Part shown: positions 42,632-55,300 of the stretch, piece by piece | Numbering within the stretch: position 1 is the stretch's first letter | How the letters are laid out: the number at the start of each line of letters is the position of its first letter | Source of the DNA: Hordeum vulgare subsp. vulgare | Taxonomy: Eukaryota; Streptophyta; Magnoliopsida; Poales; Poaceae | DNA length: 64,000 nucleotides | NCBI RefSeq assembly: GCF_904849725.1 | Contig: NC_058524.1 | Coordinates: 354,141,823-354,205,822, forward strand | Reading direction: 5' to 3' | Program-made: the position numbers and the translations under genes | Notes under the pieces: generated by a model | The model's database searches: none | Told to the model about the DNA's origin: nothing | Seen by the model: the letters and a program-made list of their open reading frames with translations, nothing else

Positions 42632-45600
42632 ATATAATAGACGAATGATAATAAGGGGTTCAACTATCATCTCATGAATATATCAGAGTTACATCACGCA
42701 TCCAAACAAGGTAGTTCCGCTACGGACTACAAAACATGAGAAATGACTATGCTACCCTGCATGCTTGCCCATGATCACGACCACGCCTCAGTCTTCTAGA
42801 TAGTTCACGTACAGGCGGTCGTTCTCCTCGTCGTACTGCCACGCCAGCTGCGTGTCGTCGGGATCACCTGTCTCAGGGGTACCTGAACCTATTGGTGTTG
42901 TGAAGGAATCTGTGAGCCACGGGGACTCAGCAATTTATGACCTTGGTGCCAGAACTAGTCAAGTTATTAGGTTGGAAAGCTGGAGTATTTAGGTTGCAGC
43001 ATCCTAAGCTTTATATGGTGGCTAACTTACATAGAACATGTATGAAGGTGGTCTATTCTAGCGGTCCATGATAGATTATCAATAAGAGATCCTGAAGACC
43101 TACCTATGTTAATCATAACCCCACCCTGTTCCCGACCGAAGAGAGATCTTCGAAGGGGACAATCACGGATACGCACACAGTTGGCAATTTTATTAGCTTA
43201 TGTTTAATTTTTCTATTACCGGGTGTTAACAAATATTCCAAGTTGCCACATAACCGCGGGCACGGCTTTCCGAAAGATTAAACCCTGCAGGGGTGCTCCA
43301 ACTAGTCCATCACAAACGTACACGGGCCGGAAAGTAATCCTCTATCACGAATCTCGTGATCTCGTTGGATTCCTTAGAGGAAAACCTCAACTTTGGGGAG
43401 AATCAAAGCTTCACCGGGATTCCTATACGCAAGATATATCGCTAAGGTAAGACAACTCTAGCAGGACCTCCCGTCGTGTCGACAACCCTGATAAGAGCCT
43501 CGTATCTCAGTCTCAGGACACGACGGATGGAAAAGCCTACAGGAGCCAAACCTCAAGTTTCCCTGTGGTGACCCCCGCAGTCTGTCCATTTTGGACCAAC
43601 ACTCATGAGGAGCACTAGCCCGGGTTGTTGATTAAAGATCCTCGGGGTGATCATTCCCTATGCAGATTATTATTAAGTGATTAGCAAATTAACACCAATG
43701 TTGGGTCCTGCAGGACAAGTCTTAACACTACGCGATTTATCGAAGGGGTCCACATAACAACCCCGAACGTGTTAGGAGCGATCGTTATGGAATCAAACAC
43801 CGTTAGCCAGTAACTATACCGGCAATAACGGAACAAAGCACCTGGCAAAAGGCTAGGCCTTCCGTTATTTACCAAGTATATAGGTCCATTAATTAAATAA
43901 CAGATTTAGCATAATGATATCAACTCATGTTATCACATGAGAAAAAGCACCTGCAACTAGCAACGCTAACATTAGTAGATGAGCAAACCCTACTTAGCCA
44001 TTCAAGGTTTGCTAGGAAGGAATAAGTGTTTGGGTTTCATGGCAATATCAGGAGGCAAATATTTCAGTGGTAGGCAGCGAGCATAACAAGTCTAGAGAAG
44101 GAACCAACGTCATATCATCTTGCCTGTGATATCCTCAGCTTGGAACTGCTCTTGTTCCTTCTGCACGTACTCTCCCGAATCCACATACTCGTTCTCTGTT
44201 CCCGGTGCTACCAACATAAGAATAACATCCAATGAACAACATCACCTCAAGATGCAACAAGCACATGATGCATGAGATGAATATGAGCATGCATCTCTAT
44301 TCTACTCACTAGCACAAGCATGAGAAGTAATTACATGTTCCTGGACAGAAATGCACTCTAAGCTATATTGACATGCATGAGAATGACATGATCAGATGCG
44401 TCACGTGAAAACGATGCAAAACCATATAAATAACATTACAAACGGAGCTACGGATCAACGGGAAACAACGAAACAAGATATGAAGTGCTACGTGTCAAAT
44501 TCAACACAACACACCCCAATGGCTCAACTCTGGTATTTCCAGGTAGCCAAGACATAAAACCATCCAACATGGATGGGGTGGAGCAAAGAAGAAAACCACA
44601 CCATCATCTATGCACTCACAAACATCAAAACACCAAAACTACACAATCTTCCATAAACAGCATCATAGCACTTCGTGAGCTACATGCAAAGCACCTACAA
44701 CCACCTAAACATGCCAAATAAGATATGTGGAAGTAGCTATCCAAGAGTACTACAAGCACAAGCAAAAATTATCACACAAAGGAGTTTCACACAGAAAGTT
44801 ACACAGCTGCTAACTTGCCCAAAAATACCATATTTCAGTGACTTAGTGAAAATTCTAGATTCTCACTATCTATTTATGCTTTGAAGCATTTTGACAGCAG
44901 CCAAAACAATATCTACAGGACTCCAAATGGAATGAAAATTTACAAGGAGCTAGACAAACACATAAGCTTCAACTTTCCAGTTGAAAGCAAAGGCTGAATC
45001 ACAACACATTGACCTGCACAAGCTCATCAATAGGAGAACAAAATTTAAACAGATTCTGAGACTTAGTGAAAATATCTGGAATTTCAGCCACATGCCTACT
45101 TTGATTGGGGACAACTTGCACATATGGTTTCCTAAGCATGAATAAAAACCAATATGTGGTAGAGGGGTTCACCCTCTACTACCACAACCAAGAATCAAAC
45201 TCCTGTGCACACCACATCTCATGGAACCAAGCTCCAAACATAGAACAAATCTGAAATATGTCATCTCCAGAAAGTGTTCCAATGGTAAAACTGACTTCAT
45301 CAATGGATTCCTGGGATGATTCTACCCCAAAAACATATATAATACCTATGCACATGTATTGAACAAATGAGCACAAACTAGAAAAGAAAAACTACATAGA
45401 ATCATATGTAGTGAATAGTGCATCATCACATGTACTATTCACTAGAGCTACACCTACACAAGCATGTGCATAGTCCACAACATCAATGGGGTACATGAGG
45501 GGTAGACCTCATGCCTATGTGCCTTGGCACACCACCACCATCACAAGCAACAAGCACAACATAATAACATCACCTACACATGCTAGATAGCTTTAATTCC

Positions 45601-46071
45601 TACATAGCACTCACATAAGCACTACAAGGTAACACCACCTTGGTGCCAAGACACCCACAAGGTGCACACCCACACATGAATCTACACATGCATACATACA
45701 ATAGAACCTACACATGCTTCATTACCATAGAACAACCTACACATGATAATCAAAACATGCACTACTAGTGCAAACTCACACACATCAATGACTAACTATC
45801 TACACACATACACACCCACATCACCAAGTGCACATGAACTCTAGTTCATGTGTATGAGATGCACCACAATGCACCACTTGTGTGCGTGCCATCACACACA
45901 CACACTCACATACAATGCATATACTATACGTAAAACATGCACACACAACTAAACTAGGAAGGAAGGAAAAAATAACAAAGGAAGCGCAACTACAATGCTA
46001 CAAATAATCTGAGCAACTTAGATATCAAGTCAGCAAAGGAAAAATAAAAGAAAAACAAAAGAAAAGGAAAA

Positions 46072-46143
46072 GGGGAGGTACTGGGATCGAACCCCAGACC
46101 TACTGGATCCAGCACACAGCACACAACCACTCTGCTACATGCC
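46072..46143 (-). other. tRNA-like segment 1 in A 5' LTR
   Basis: This is the counterpart of 21248-21319 in the other LTR. The perfect T-arm CTGGG-GTTCGAT-CCCAG and the TAGCAGAGTGG A-box are kept. The acceptor-like stem is weakened by changes at both ends (ATGCCAC side and GGGGAGGTA side). Confidence 0.6.
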
Positions 46144-46225
46144 ACTGCTCGATAGGAGAGAGGGTGCATATAGGGTAAGGTCTACTCTGCAACTACTGTG
46201 CCCAAAATCGCCACAAAAACAAAAG

Positions 46226-46296
46226 GGGCGCCGAGGGGATCGAACCCACGACGTGCTACTGTCAACAACAGCGCGCTACCACTACGCTATGCATCG
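46226..46296 (-). other. tRNA-like segment 2 in A 5' LTR
   Basis: This is the counterpart of 21402-21472. The D-stem (TAGCGTAGTGGTAGCGC), T-arm and B-box are unchanged. In this LTR it lies about 660 nt downstream of the TATA-like motif, so it would be in the element's RNA leader. Confidence 0.6.
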
Positions 46297-46954
46297 AAGT
46301 CTGACAGAGAAGGGGGCTCTGATCTTTTTAGCATCCCCTTCGGGATCCACTGCTGACCCACGGTGGCAGGAGCAGGGGAGCCACAACGCCGGCGACATAA
46401 GCAAAATTACACTCCGGCGCGTTGATGGAAGGATGCCCATGCTCCCACGGTTCCATTTCCCTCGTTAAACCTACTCGAGAGGAACTACTGCTACGGCTCT
46501 ACGACGCGCGGCGGCGCCGGCGATAGGGAACAGCACGGCGGCCAGCTCCATGGATCCTACGCACGATCGAAGACAAGGAAGGGGGGAGGAAGGCTCTGCT
46601 CACCCAACGGGCGAAGAAGCCGATCCTGCCGGAGAGGTAGCAGGGGAAGAAGAGGAGGAAGCCGCGTCGGGGATGCTTGTCGGAGCGGAAGGGGCCATCA
46701 TGGAAGCAGGGGAAGAAGAGGCGATGTCGTTGTCCTAGCTGCGGGAATGGACTCCCTGGAGATCCCGCGAGCTCGACGACGCCTTGGAGAGGAAGCAGAG
46801 GCACAACAACAACGGCAACGATCTCCTTCACGGAACGGCCATGGCGGAAGCGCCGATCCTCTTACCTGTGGTCGTCGACAGAGAGAGAGGGAGATGGGGA
46901 AGAAGTGGTGGCGGAGGAGGAGGAACCCTAGCTTTGGCACGGACGCCAAGGGGG

Positions 46955-46962
46955 ATTAAATA
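46955..46962 (-). promoter_or_regulatory. A 5' LTR: TATA-like motif
   Basis: The minus strand reads TATTTAAT in CCCCTATTTAATCCCCC, as in the other LTR. As the 5' LTR this would be the element's own promoter. Confidence 0.55.
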
Positions 46963-47795
46963 GGGGAAAGGAGGAGGAGAGGGATGCGGCATGGCCATGT
47001 GCACGAGGGGAGCTCCAGTGGTAAGCAGAGGGGAACAAAGATGAGTCGCTGACAGGGGGCCCCAGGTGCCCCGCTAGAAAGGGGAAGAAGAGGAACGCGC
47101 CGCGGGCTCCTGACACGAGAGAGAGGAGGAAGTGGGCCGACCTATGGGAGGAAGCCCATAGGGTGGCGCACAATAGAAGGAAAGAAAACCCTGGGGTTTT
47201 CCATTTACAGAAAAGACAGAGAAGAAAAGAATGCACAGAGAAAACTATAAGTGCTAAAAATAAAATTAGCACATCCGTGGACATAAGAATTTATGCCCTA
47301 CTTAATAAAAATAGAAACAAGATTTTAGGAGCAAGTAAATATTTTACAAAATAGAATTATAGGGTATGTTTTGTAATTCCTTGCACCATCTACAACACCT
47401 TTTCAAAACAGCAAACCACATGCTCATCTCCACCACAAAATAAGCTAAAGCGAGGACATTTTTAAAACAGAAAAGGTTCAAGTGAAACTTGACCTTGAGA
47501 TGAAATAGAGAGGGGGGAAGATGGTTTTGAAACCTATGCAACCACAATGCACTTCCTACTATCATCTACCTCCACATCATACACACATCCTACGTCACAT
47601 CAAACAACACATGAATTCACAAAGTCTCAAACCATGACATGGAATAATATGGAATGCATGCATGCAAGGAAGAATTAAACAAGGTGACATCACATGAAAT
47701 CATACATGCATTGAGCTCTCATGTCCATGACAAGGTGGACCCACATGGGAAGGTTCCAAATATGGAAAGTTACACACTTGGGGCATTAGATGCCG

Positions 47796-48184
47796 TCATT
47801 AGGGATGTGCATGTGTTCCACCTAGACACCTCCACTCGCCGCCACCAACTGTGTGATCCGGACCAAGTAGTCCGCCGCACGGTATTCCTCCTGCACGCAC
47901 GGATACAGTTAGAAGTGGTGCACCTGTGCCGCTCCAGCGAACCTGTACATGGGATCCAGCAACTGACTGTTTGAGGGAGACGATCCGGCGACCGGCTGTT
48001 CGAGGGAGATCGGATGAGGAGGAGACGAACCACACGGACATGCTACCCCAACTCTACTTCAGCTACACGGCACTACGTGTCTTGTGGTAACGATGTGTGA
48101 TCCATATGCGTAGCATGTCCTTGGATGTTCTGCGTGTAGGAAAATATTAATTCGCATGCGATGCACCTATGGTAGAACCCAATA
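47796..48184 (+). repeat. C: 3' LTR, second part
   Basis: This is the continuation of C's 3' LTR after element A. It holds GC-rich U5-like sequence and the end GCGTGTAGGAAAATATTAATTC...GAACCCAATA. GCGTAGGAAAATT near the end is shared with BARE-type LTRs. It is followed by GTCCC, the target duplicate. Confidence 0.88.
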
Positions 48185-48189
48185 GTCCC

Positions 48190-48545
48190 GCCTTCTCTCT
48201 GCGACACACATCACACTCGTTCACAAACTGAGCAATCTCACGTTTCATGCGACTTCACCAGAAGGTTTGCTTAAGCTCCTAATATATCTTAGAACTATGT
48301 GGATATATCGAGAGGAGAGAATTGTGGGCTTCGTCCATGATAACTTTTCTAAGATCTCCTTTTGGAACCACCAGGCGGTCCTTGAAGAATAAGGTGTCTT
48401 TTTCATGAACATGGTAGCACTTATACTTTGGAATGCTCTTTGCCAACCCTATCTTCACTTTATTCACCATAGCATCAAGAAGTTGAGCTTGGCGGACTTG
48501 GTGTTCCAAGGTAGGAGAAATCTTAAAGTTGGCAAGAAATCCTTG
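48190..48545 (-). pseudogene. B: integrase N-terminal region
   Basis: The frame 48279-48509 reads VRQAQLLDAMVNKVKIGLAK, then DTLFFKDRLVVPKGDLRKVIMDEAHNSLLSIYPHSSKIY, homologous to 29816-30079 of element A. The segment 48190-48278 continues into the zinc-finger side (CDVCRRV-like equivalent). Upstream of it on the plus strand is the copia C target site. Stops break the frame on both sides. Confidence 0.85.
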
Positions 48546-48593
48546 AGGAACTACTTGATGGTTGAGCTTCCGGAAAGACTCATAGAGATTAGG

Positions 48594-49103
48594 CTAGAAT
48601 GGCTTGAGAATGAGATAATTGTAGTAAGCCTTTCTGCTCAAAGCATCGACAATCACATTTGCTCTGCCTCGAGTATAATCAATGATTGGATTGTAATCTT
48701 GGATCATCTCCACCCAATGTGTGTAACGAAGATTGAGATTCGGTTGAGTGAACATATATTTATAACTCTTGAGCTTGGTGTAGACTTCAACCTGTCTTCC
48801 CAACAAGAGGTGTCTCCAAGTCACCAAAGCATGGAAAATTGCGGCCAACTCAAGATCATTAGTGGGGTAGTTCATCTCACTTGGCTTCGACTGACGTGAG
48901 GTATAAGCTACCACTTTCTTGTATTGCATAGGAACATCACCAAGACCTTGCAAGGATGCATCACAGAAAACTTGGAATGTCTTGGAATCATCAGGAGGAG
49001 TTAGAACCGGAGCTGATGTGAGCTTGTCCTTGAGTGTACTTAAAGCCAAATCATACTCGGGAGTCCAGACATATTTTACGCCCCTGTGAAGAAGGATGTA
49101 CAC
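48594..49103 (-). pseudogene. B: RNase H
   Basis: This is a 169-codon frame homologous to A's RNase [13 protein letters not shown] and DLELAAIFHAL are kept, but the TDHK motif is changed to TKLK, losing one catalytic Asp. [13 protein letters not shown] keeps the last Asp. A stop and frame change near 49110-49180 separate it from RT. Confidence 0.88.
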
Positions 49104-49187
49104 ATGTTTAGAAATCTAGGAGAAGTTCTCAATTAACTTTCTACAATAACTTGCAAGCCTGAGAAAGCTTTGAAGCTGCTTGACATT

Positions 49188-49823
49188 CTAAGGAGGCTCC
49201 CACTTCACAATGGCTTGAACCTTTTTAGGATCCAACTTGATGTCCTGGGCAGAGATGATGTGCAAATTGTACACCACTTCATTGAGCCAAAATTCACATT
49301 TTGAGAACTTAGCATAGAACTTATGCTCTCTTAGCTTATCAAGCACAAGCCGGAGATATTCTGCATGTTCTTCCTCATTCTCAGAGAAGACTAGAATGTC
49401 ATCAACATATACCAAGAAAAAATCATTCTTGAAGGGAGAGAACACATAATTGATCATGCGAGAAAGTCGGAGGAGCATTTGCGAGACCAAAAGAAAATAT
49501 TGTGTACCCATAAGAGCCAAAGCTTTTCTTGAAAGCGTTCTTAGAATATCTTCTTCATGAATGTGGATTTGATGATAGCCCATCCAAAGATCAAGCTTGG
49601 AGAAAACCTTGGCCCCTTATAATTGCTCAAACAACTCATTGATGTTCGGAAGTGGATACTTGTTTCTGATTGTCTTCTTATTCAATGGACGATAATCGAC
49701 ACAAAGACGGTATGTGCCATCTTTCTTCTCGACAAAAAGAACACCAAAACCCCAAGGAGAAGAAATTTGTGTGATCAAACCCAGACGTTCTTGTTCATCT
49801 AGTTGCTTCTTCAACTCTTTCAT
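49188..49823 (-). pseudogene. B: reverse transcriptase
   Basis: Two frames, 49617-49823 and 49188-49583, carry the RT. The first has [27 protein letters not shown] and the second has [22 protein letters not shown] with an intact YVDD. A stop and frameshift near 49590-49616 and further damage at about 49470-49550 (LSRKALALMG in place of the AFRTRYG-type segment) break it. Confidence 0.9.
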
Positions 49824-50400
49824 GTCTTCGGGACCAAGTTTATAAGGACGCTAAAAACCGGTTTAGCTCCAAGATCCAGTTCAATCACAAACTCTACTAG
49901 TCGGAGAGGAGGCATTCTTGGCAATTCTTCTGTAACGACATATTCATAGTCACAAACGACGAGTACTTGAGAAATGTCTGAGATTTCACCCTTGTCATTG
50001 AGAGAAAATAGATAAATCGTGTCATGGCGAGTAGCAAAAATGGTCACGTCTTAAGAAGGATGAGTTAATTTGGCTTCTTTGGCTGCACAATCGACATAAG
50101 CCTTGTTCATCGCTACAAAATCCATGCCAAGAATTAGATCAATATCTGAATTTCCAAGAAAAATTGGAGAAGCCAGAAAAGAATAATTGCCCATCCTGAC
50201 AGAGACATCTGGAATCATGAAGCAGGAATTCATTTGCAAGCCCGACGAAACCATAGTTAATGATCTAGGCAATTCTTGACAACACAAATCATGCTTTCAA
50301 ACAAATGGCCTAGAAATGAATGAATATGATGCACCTGTATCGAACAAGACTTTTGCGGGAAATTAGATAACTAAGAGGTTACCCATGATCACTTTTGAGG
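49820..50400 (-). pseudogene. B: protease region
   Basis: The minus strand near 50350-50310 reads VLFDTGASYSFIS, an intact gypsy protease active-site motif, unlike the Glu variant in A. NSDIDLILGMDF follows near 50140. Stops at about 50290 and 50050 and a frame change near 49850 disrupt it. Confidence 0.85.
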
Positions 50401-51476
50401 GATCCTCTGCTTGAGGTGCATTCACATTATTTACCCTCACATACTTGGGATTATGCTTTAGCATTGCATTGCCTGGGGGATTGCTAGAGGTGGAGGCGAA
50501 AGACGCTGCTGGTTGGTACACTTGTTGGAGTAGTGACCCTTCTGATCACGCTTGTGACAAGTCACCTCTCACAGCGGACGAAAGTGAGCTGGAGGATCTC
50601 CTGACTTAGGCGGGTGAGACTTGTGCTGGAAACCTGGGTTGGATGGGTGGGAAGAATCACGACCACCATTCTTCTTGAACTGCTGAGGACGACGAGGCGG
50701 CGGCGGCGGAGGAGGAACACAATACTTCCGCTGCTTTGGAACAATCTGAGCCGAGGATGAAGACGAATGAGAGTCTCTGAAGTGCTTTCTTGAATTATCG
50801 ACCCTGAGTAGAGCTGACTCCGCCTTGAGAGCTAATTATAGAACTGAAGAAACTCAGGGGACTCGTGAAGTGCAAGAAGAAGCTGAAGATCTTCCCGGAT
50901 GCCACCTCTAAATTGATAGATATTGCTCTTCTCATCAAGAAAGTATATGTTATACTGATAATCATACAAGCTTCATTGCTTGCCATTCTTGAACTTATCA
51001 TGCATGCCCTTAAGAAAGCTTGAAGGAATATGATGAGCTCCGAATTCACGACAAAATTCTTCACAACTGATCAAATTCCCACCTCTGGAATCCTTGAGCT
51101 GCTGCCACCACTATGCTGCTTGACCATTCAGCTGGAACGTTACAAACTTGACAAATTCCTCAGGCTTGATATTGTTGTACTCGAAATTCTTATTCATTCC
51201 ACAGAGCCAATTGTCTGTGTCAAACGGCTGATCACAACAGGTGAAGGACTTGGGATGATTTTCAAGGAATTGATTGAGAGAAGCAAATAATTGTGGATTG
51301 ATGAAATTCCCTTATTGGCCTTGATACATTTCCTGCATCATTTGAAGTAGCATCTGGGTGTTCGCACTGGTCACGGCGATTAAAGCTTGCGACGCCTCCT
51401 GAGGAGAAGGAGGTGGTGGCGGAGGGTATGACTACTCCCCATCATGACTCAACTTCTAGCAAGTTGCTGGAGCCAT
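50400..51476 (-). pseudogene. B: gag
   Basis: The probable start is the ATG at 51476 (MAPATC), matching A's MAPPT start. Homology to A gag continues through DNWLCGMNKNFEYNN and FVKFVTFQLNGQA. A degenerate zinc knuckle, CHKRDQKGHYSNKC, lies near 50550; the second Cys is replaced. Stops near 51460, 51430, 51310 and others, plus frameshifts, leave no long open frame. Confidence 0.8.
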
Positions 51477-52328
51477 CGTGGAGACGGACATAATATTAGA
51501 TCATCGATGAAAGATGAATCTGATAAGCTGATACAAAGGCTTGAAATATTGCAACATGAAGTCCTAACAATTTGCATTCAAACTAGAATGAGTAAGAATG
51601 CTACCATAGATAAGTGAAGACATCATTAGATTCAAAAGCCACTTGCAATTGTCAAGTTTTTTAACTAAGAATTGATCGGAACAAATGTATATACCAACAT
51701 GCATCCGATGAAAGAGTTTTTCTTGGTGACCACTTGAATTCCCACCTGACAATTTCTGAAATCTTTCTTGGTTATGCTATCAGGTTGTAGGTTCGGGAAC
51801 CTAGTCAGTGGAATTAGCTGCAAGACCTTTCCCGCAGCTATCAACACATATCTAAAAAGTTCCGCAAATTCAACTACCTCAGACATTCAAAACTACAACA
51901 ATACCAAACCCGATAGATAATCCGAGCTATCTCCACCAGTACTGGGAAAAGTCATGGCACTATTGGCCACCAAGCAAAGTATAGATGTGTTTCGATGTCC
52001 GCATCGTGATATACTAAGGAAGTTGAATGATAAGATGTGTCGAAAACCCCTTGCATCTCAACTCCCCGAAAGAAATCAATTCAGACAGGAGGCACCATCT
52101 ATAGAATTTTGTCATATCGACATCATATAGATTCCAAAATACCCTCGTGATCCTAATTTTTTTTGAGCGAGAAGAGGTGCAGAATTAAAGTTCCTAAGTC
52201 ATAAACCTCACCAAACTAGAGAAGAGGAGTAAAAAGAATCCTACTCTCCGGTATAAATAGAGTCAAAATAGTTTTTCACTGACTCGACTCGGCCAAGTTT
52301 GATCAAGCAAAGGCTCCTATGGTCGTAT
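51477..52328 (-). other. B: untranslated leader
   Basis: This is non-coding sequence between the primer-binding site and gag, with blocks shared with A's leader (TCCTACTCTCCGGTATAA, GACTCGACTCGGCCAAG). No gene is supported. Confidence 0.75.
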
Positions 52329-52342
52329 GGCTCTGATTACCA
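52329..52342 (-). other. B: primer-binding site
   Basis: The minus strand reads TGGTAATCAGAGCC, identical to element A, three bases from the LTR at 52346. Confidence 0.85.
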
Positions 52343-55300
52343 ACTTGTAACATCCAAGATGCGACACTATCCGTATTTGCGGACAAGGCCTTAATATGGA
52401 GAGAGACTCATCTCGGCGTTTGGCAAGTATAGAAATCATTGCACATACATTTATTAAGAGATTAGTATATGTATTCGCTTACACTCGCCACATGCTAAAT
52501 TACATGTCACACAACATTTATTCAAACATCCACAAGACAAGGTCCGACTATAGATGAAATCAAACGATAAAAATGCAATGATTTTGCCTCGGTGTCCCAG
52601 GAGACGATCAAGGTCCTCTACTGGCCGGGGTACGTCAGATACATGCGCATGTTCTCCTCATCGAACTCCCAATTGAGTTGTGAAGCATTGAACGCCTATG
52701 GGTCCGCGGTACCTGAACCTGTGGTGTTGTAGTAATCTGTGTGCCACACGGACTCAGCAATCTTGTGGCCAAGATATCGGGACTAGTTAATTTAATGGGT
52801 GAGGTAATGTTAAGTGGTGAGGTTGCAATAGCTCTAAGCATTATATGGTGGCTAACTTACGAGATCATAATTGAAATTGAGTGTTCTACGCATAACGGAC
52901 GTGACCTAGTAATGACCAATAAGTGGTCCTAAACACCTACTTACATTAGACATAACCCCATCGTGTCATCAATCGAAGTAGAAACTCCTAAGCAGAGACA
53001 ATCATGGTTACACACACAGTTGGCATATTTTAATTAAGTTTACTTCAAGTTTTATATAATCGGATGTTAAACAAATTTCCAAGTTGCCACATAACCTTGG
53101 GCACGACTTTCCGAAAAATATAACCATGCAGGAGTGCTACAACTAGTCCATCACAAACTATCACAACCTGCCCTAGAGAAAAAGCATCAGCATCGAGATA
53201 GCCCGAGGTATCATTGATATCCCAGTGCACAAGATATATCAAGAAAGGCTAAACAAATCCAGCAAGATTGCCCGATGTGTCGACGAACCCAAGAAGAGCC
53301 CCGTATCTCGTTCTCTGGACATGAGCGGTTTGTCCAAACTTCTGGTCGGCCAATCACAGAGTTGCCCCTGGTGGCCATCGGTAGTTGACAATTTGGACCA
53401 ACACTCATGAGGAGCACTGGCCCCGGGGTTGATTAATTATCCACGGAGGTAGCGATTCCCCATGCTTGTTATTAAGTTCTTAATAAAATGTAAAACCAAT
53501 GTTGGGTCTTGCCAGATAATTTTTAAGCCAATGTGATTTATCAAGGGGATCCCAATAACACCCCAAGCGTCTTAGGTGCACTCAATATGGAACATAACAC
53601 CGGTAATCGAAACTAGGGCGGATAGAGCGGAACAAAACACCGAGCAAAAGGCCAAGCCTTCCGCATTTTACCAACTATATAGGTGCATTAAATTAAATAG
53701 CAATGATAAGATGATATTCCAAATATCCATGTCAATACGTGGATCAACCTGCACCTGCAACTAGCAACACTATAAGAAGGGTTAAGCAAACGCTAACTTA
53801 GCCAACCAATGTTTTGCTATGAGGTGGAGGGTTAGAGGCTTTTCATGGTTGTTTTGGAGGCCTTACATTCAGGTGGTAGGCAGCGATAATTAACGATGGA
53901 AACGAGACATCTAAGCATACCAAAATTAGAAACGATATCAAGGTCAACGATCATCTTGCCCCACACTTCTTCTAAGGGATAAAACTCTTGCTTTTAAGGA
54001 ACGTTCTCATCGGGATCCTCGTACTTTTACTCGACACCCGAGGCTACCCACAAGAAAATACAACATCGAATGAACATATAGCCATGGCAGGATGCTCAAA
54101 CATATGATGCATGAATATGAGGTGAATGAAGAATGGCAATGCTACACTAGTCATCTTTCTCACGCAATTATTTAGTTATTACCATTCTGGACAGAACCTC
54201 AAGATTAATTATTTGGACATGCATGAAAATGGCAAAAATGAATGGATCATGAGAAGATCATACAAATGCATGTAAATAACGTCGCCAACCGAGTTACGGA
54301 TCTCTTAGAAATCTCACTACAAGGAACGGAAGGCAACGATGACAAAATAGAATTTGAGAGAGGCTATGGGAAATTGCTTGGCATCCCAAGTATGCCACTG
54401 GATTGGGCACGAAATTATAGGTGAAATAGACCTAAAGTTCATGCAAAAAAAGATGGCACATCACCCACAAGGTGCAAAACAACATCACAAACATTCGGTC
54501 CACAAACAGCAACATACCACTTTGCACACAATAAAACCAATGGATACAACAAGCTATCTTTCCCAACCAAGACATGGAGATGATGCTACCAAAGAGTACA
54601 ACAACCTCTAACAACCAACAACATTGATAACAACCTGGATCAATGGCAAACAAGCTCACAATATAGCAAAATATATAGCACATTAGGACTTTCTGAAAAT
54701 ATCAGTTTTACACATGCAAATTTATCATGATGGCATGTTGATAGCAATAAAACTCTATTCTGTAGTACTTGTCATGGAATGCAACTGCTATAATTCACTC
54801 CCACTAACCATAATCTAATACTTCACATAGTCAATGGTAGCATCCACTCAACATGGCATGATGAAATAAGCTGATTCTCAGACTCAGTCAAATTCCACAA
54901 CGTGAATTCATAGCAGTTTACATCAACATGGCACATTTGACACGAAGAATAGCTAAGATGGAAACCCTATTTTTCAAAGTAATGACACCATTTTACATAG
55001 GGCAACAATCTCTTTAATTCACACCAAAGTACCAACACATGAAACTTGTAGATTCTTGGAAATCCTCATGGCAACACAACTACTCGAAACAATTTTCAAA
55101 CCTGGTCATATTTCAACATAACCAATTTCGGCAACATTGGGATATCATCTTGATAGTAAGAATGCCACCAATACATAGGGTTTTCATGGCTAGCAAAAAT
55201 ACAGTTTTCTAGTACACCCAAAGCACTACCACTTTCATGTTGGCAAGTTTGTGAAAGGTTGCAAGGATTGCCCCCCACAAAAATAACAAATATTGTGAAA

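Larger units (their letters stand above)
17718..47790 (-). mobile_element. Gypsy element A, chromodomain type, full length with nested insertions
   Basis: This is a Ty3/gypsy element on the minus strand. Its LTRs are 17718-22976 (5,259 bp) and 33868-47790 (5,261 bp after removing CACTA J and its duplicate). The target duplication is CGCCG (17713-17717) and TGCCG (47791-47795). The internal region is 5.25 kb once the solo LTR is removed, so each LTR is as long as the whole coding interior. Order on the minus strand is gag, protease, RT, RNase H, integrase, chromodomain, the chromovirus order. Several stops break gag and pol. I did not assign a family name. The TEKAY-like chromovirus lineage is my best guess from the chromodomain and very long LTRs. 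Confidence 0.92.
33868..47790 (-). repeat. A: 5' LTR (right copy), interrupted by CACTA J
   Basis: The two LTR parts are 33868-33972 and 42635-47790, plus the ATA duplicate. Together they equal 5,261 bp against 5,259 bp for the other LTR. The LTR contains two tRNA-like segments (46072-46143, 46226-46296) and the TATA-like motif at 46955-46962. The terminal CA is mutated (GGGGCATTAGA). The minus-strand frame at 46499-46831 (110 codons, Arg-rich end) would be an upstream frame in the leader. It has no recognised domain. Confidence 0.93.
13719..48184 (+). mobile_element. Copia element C (internally deleted, heavily nested)
   Basis: This is a Ty1/copia element on the plus strand, flanked by GTTCC (13714-13718) and GTCCC (48185-48189), one mismatch apart. 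Remaining parts are the first 145 bp or so of the 5' LTR, the RNase H end of pol (16290-16715), a polypurine tract, and a 3' LTR split into 16730-17717 and 47796-48184 by gypsy element A. The LTR ends (TGTTGG...CCCAATA, consensus CCCAACA) and RNase H resemble the BARE/WIS/Angela group. Most of the LTR, gag, protease, integrase and RT were already gone before element D inserted. The left LTR remnant and RNase H flank D's target duplication. Confidence 0.88.

Noticed and set aside
46499..46831. 110-codon minus-strand frame in the A 5' LTR, also partly present in the 3' LTR
   Set aside because: Its presence in both LTRs follows from LTR identity, so it is not independent evidence. There is no domain and no counterpart in the solo LTR. 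At most it is an upstream frame in the leader.
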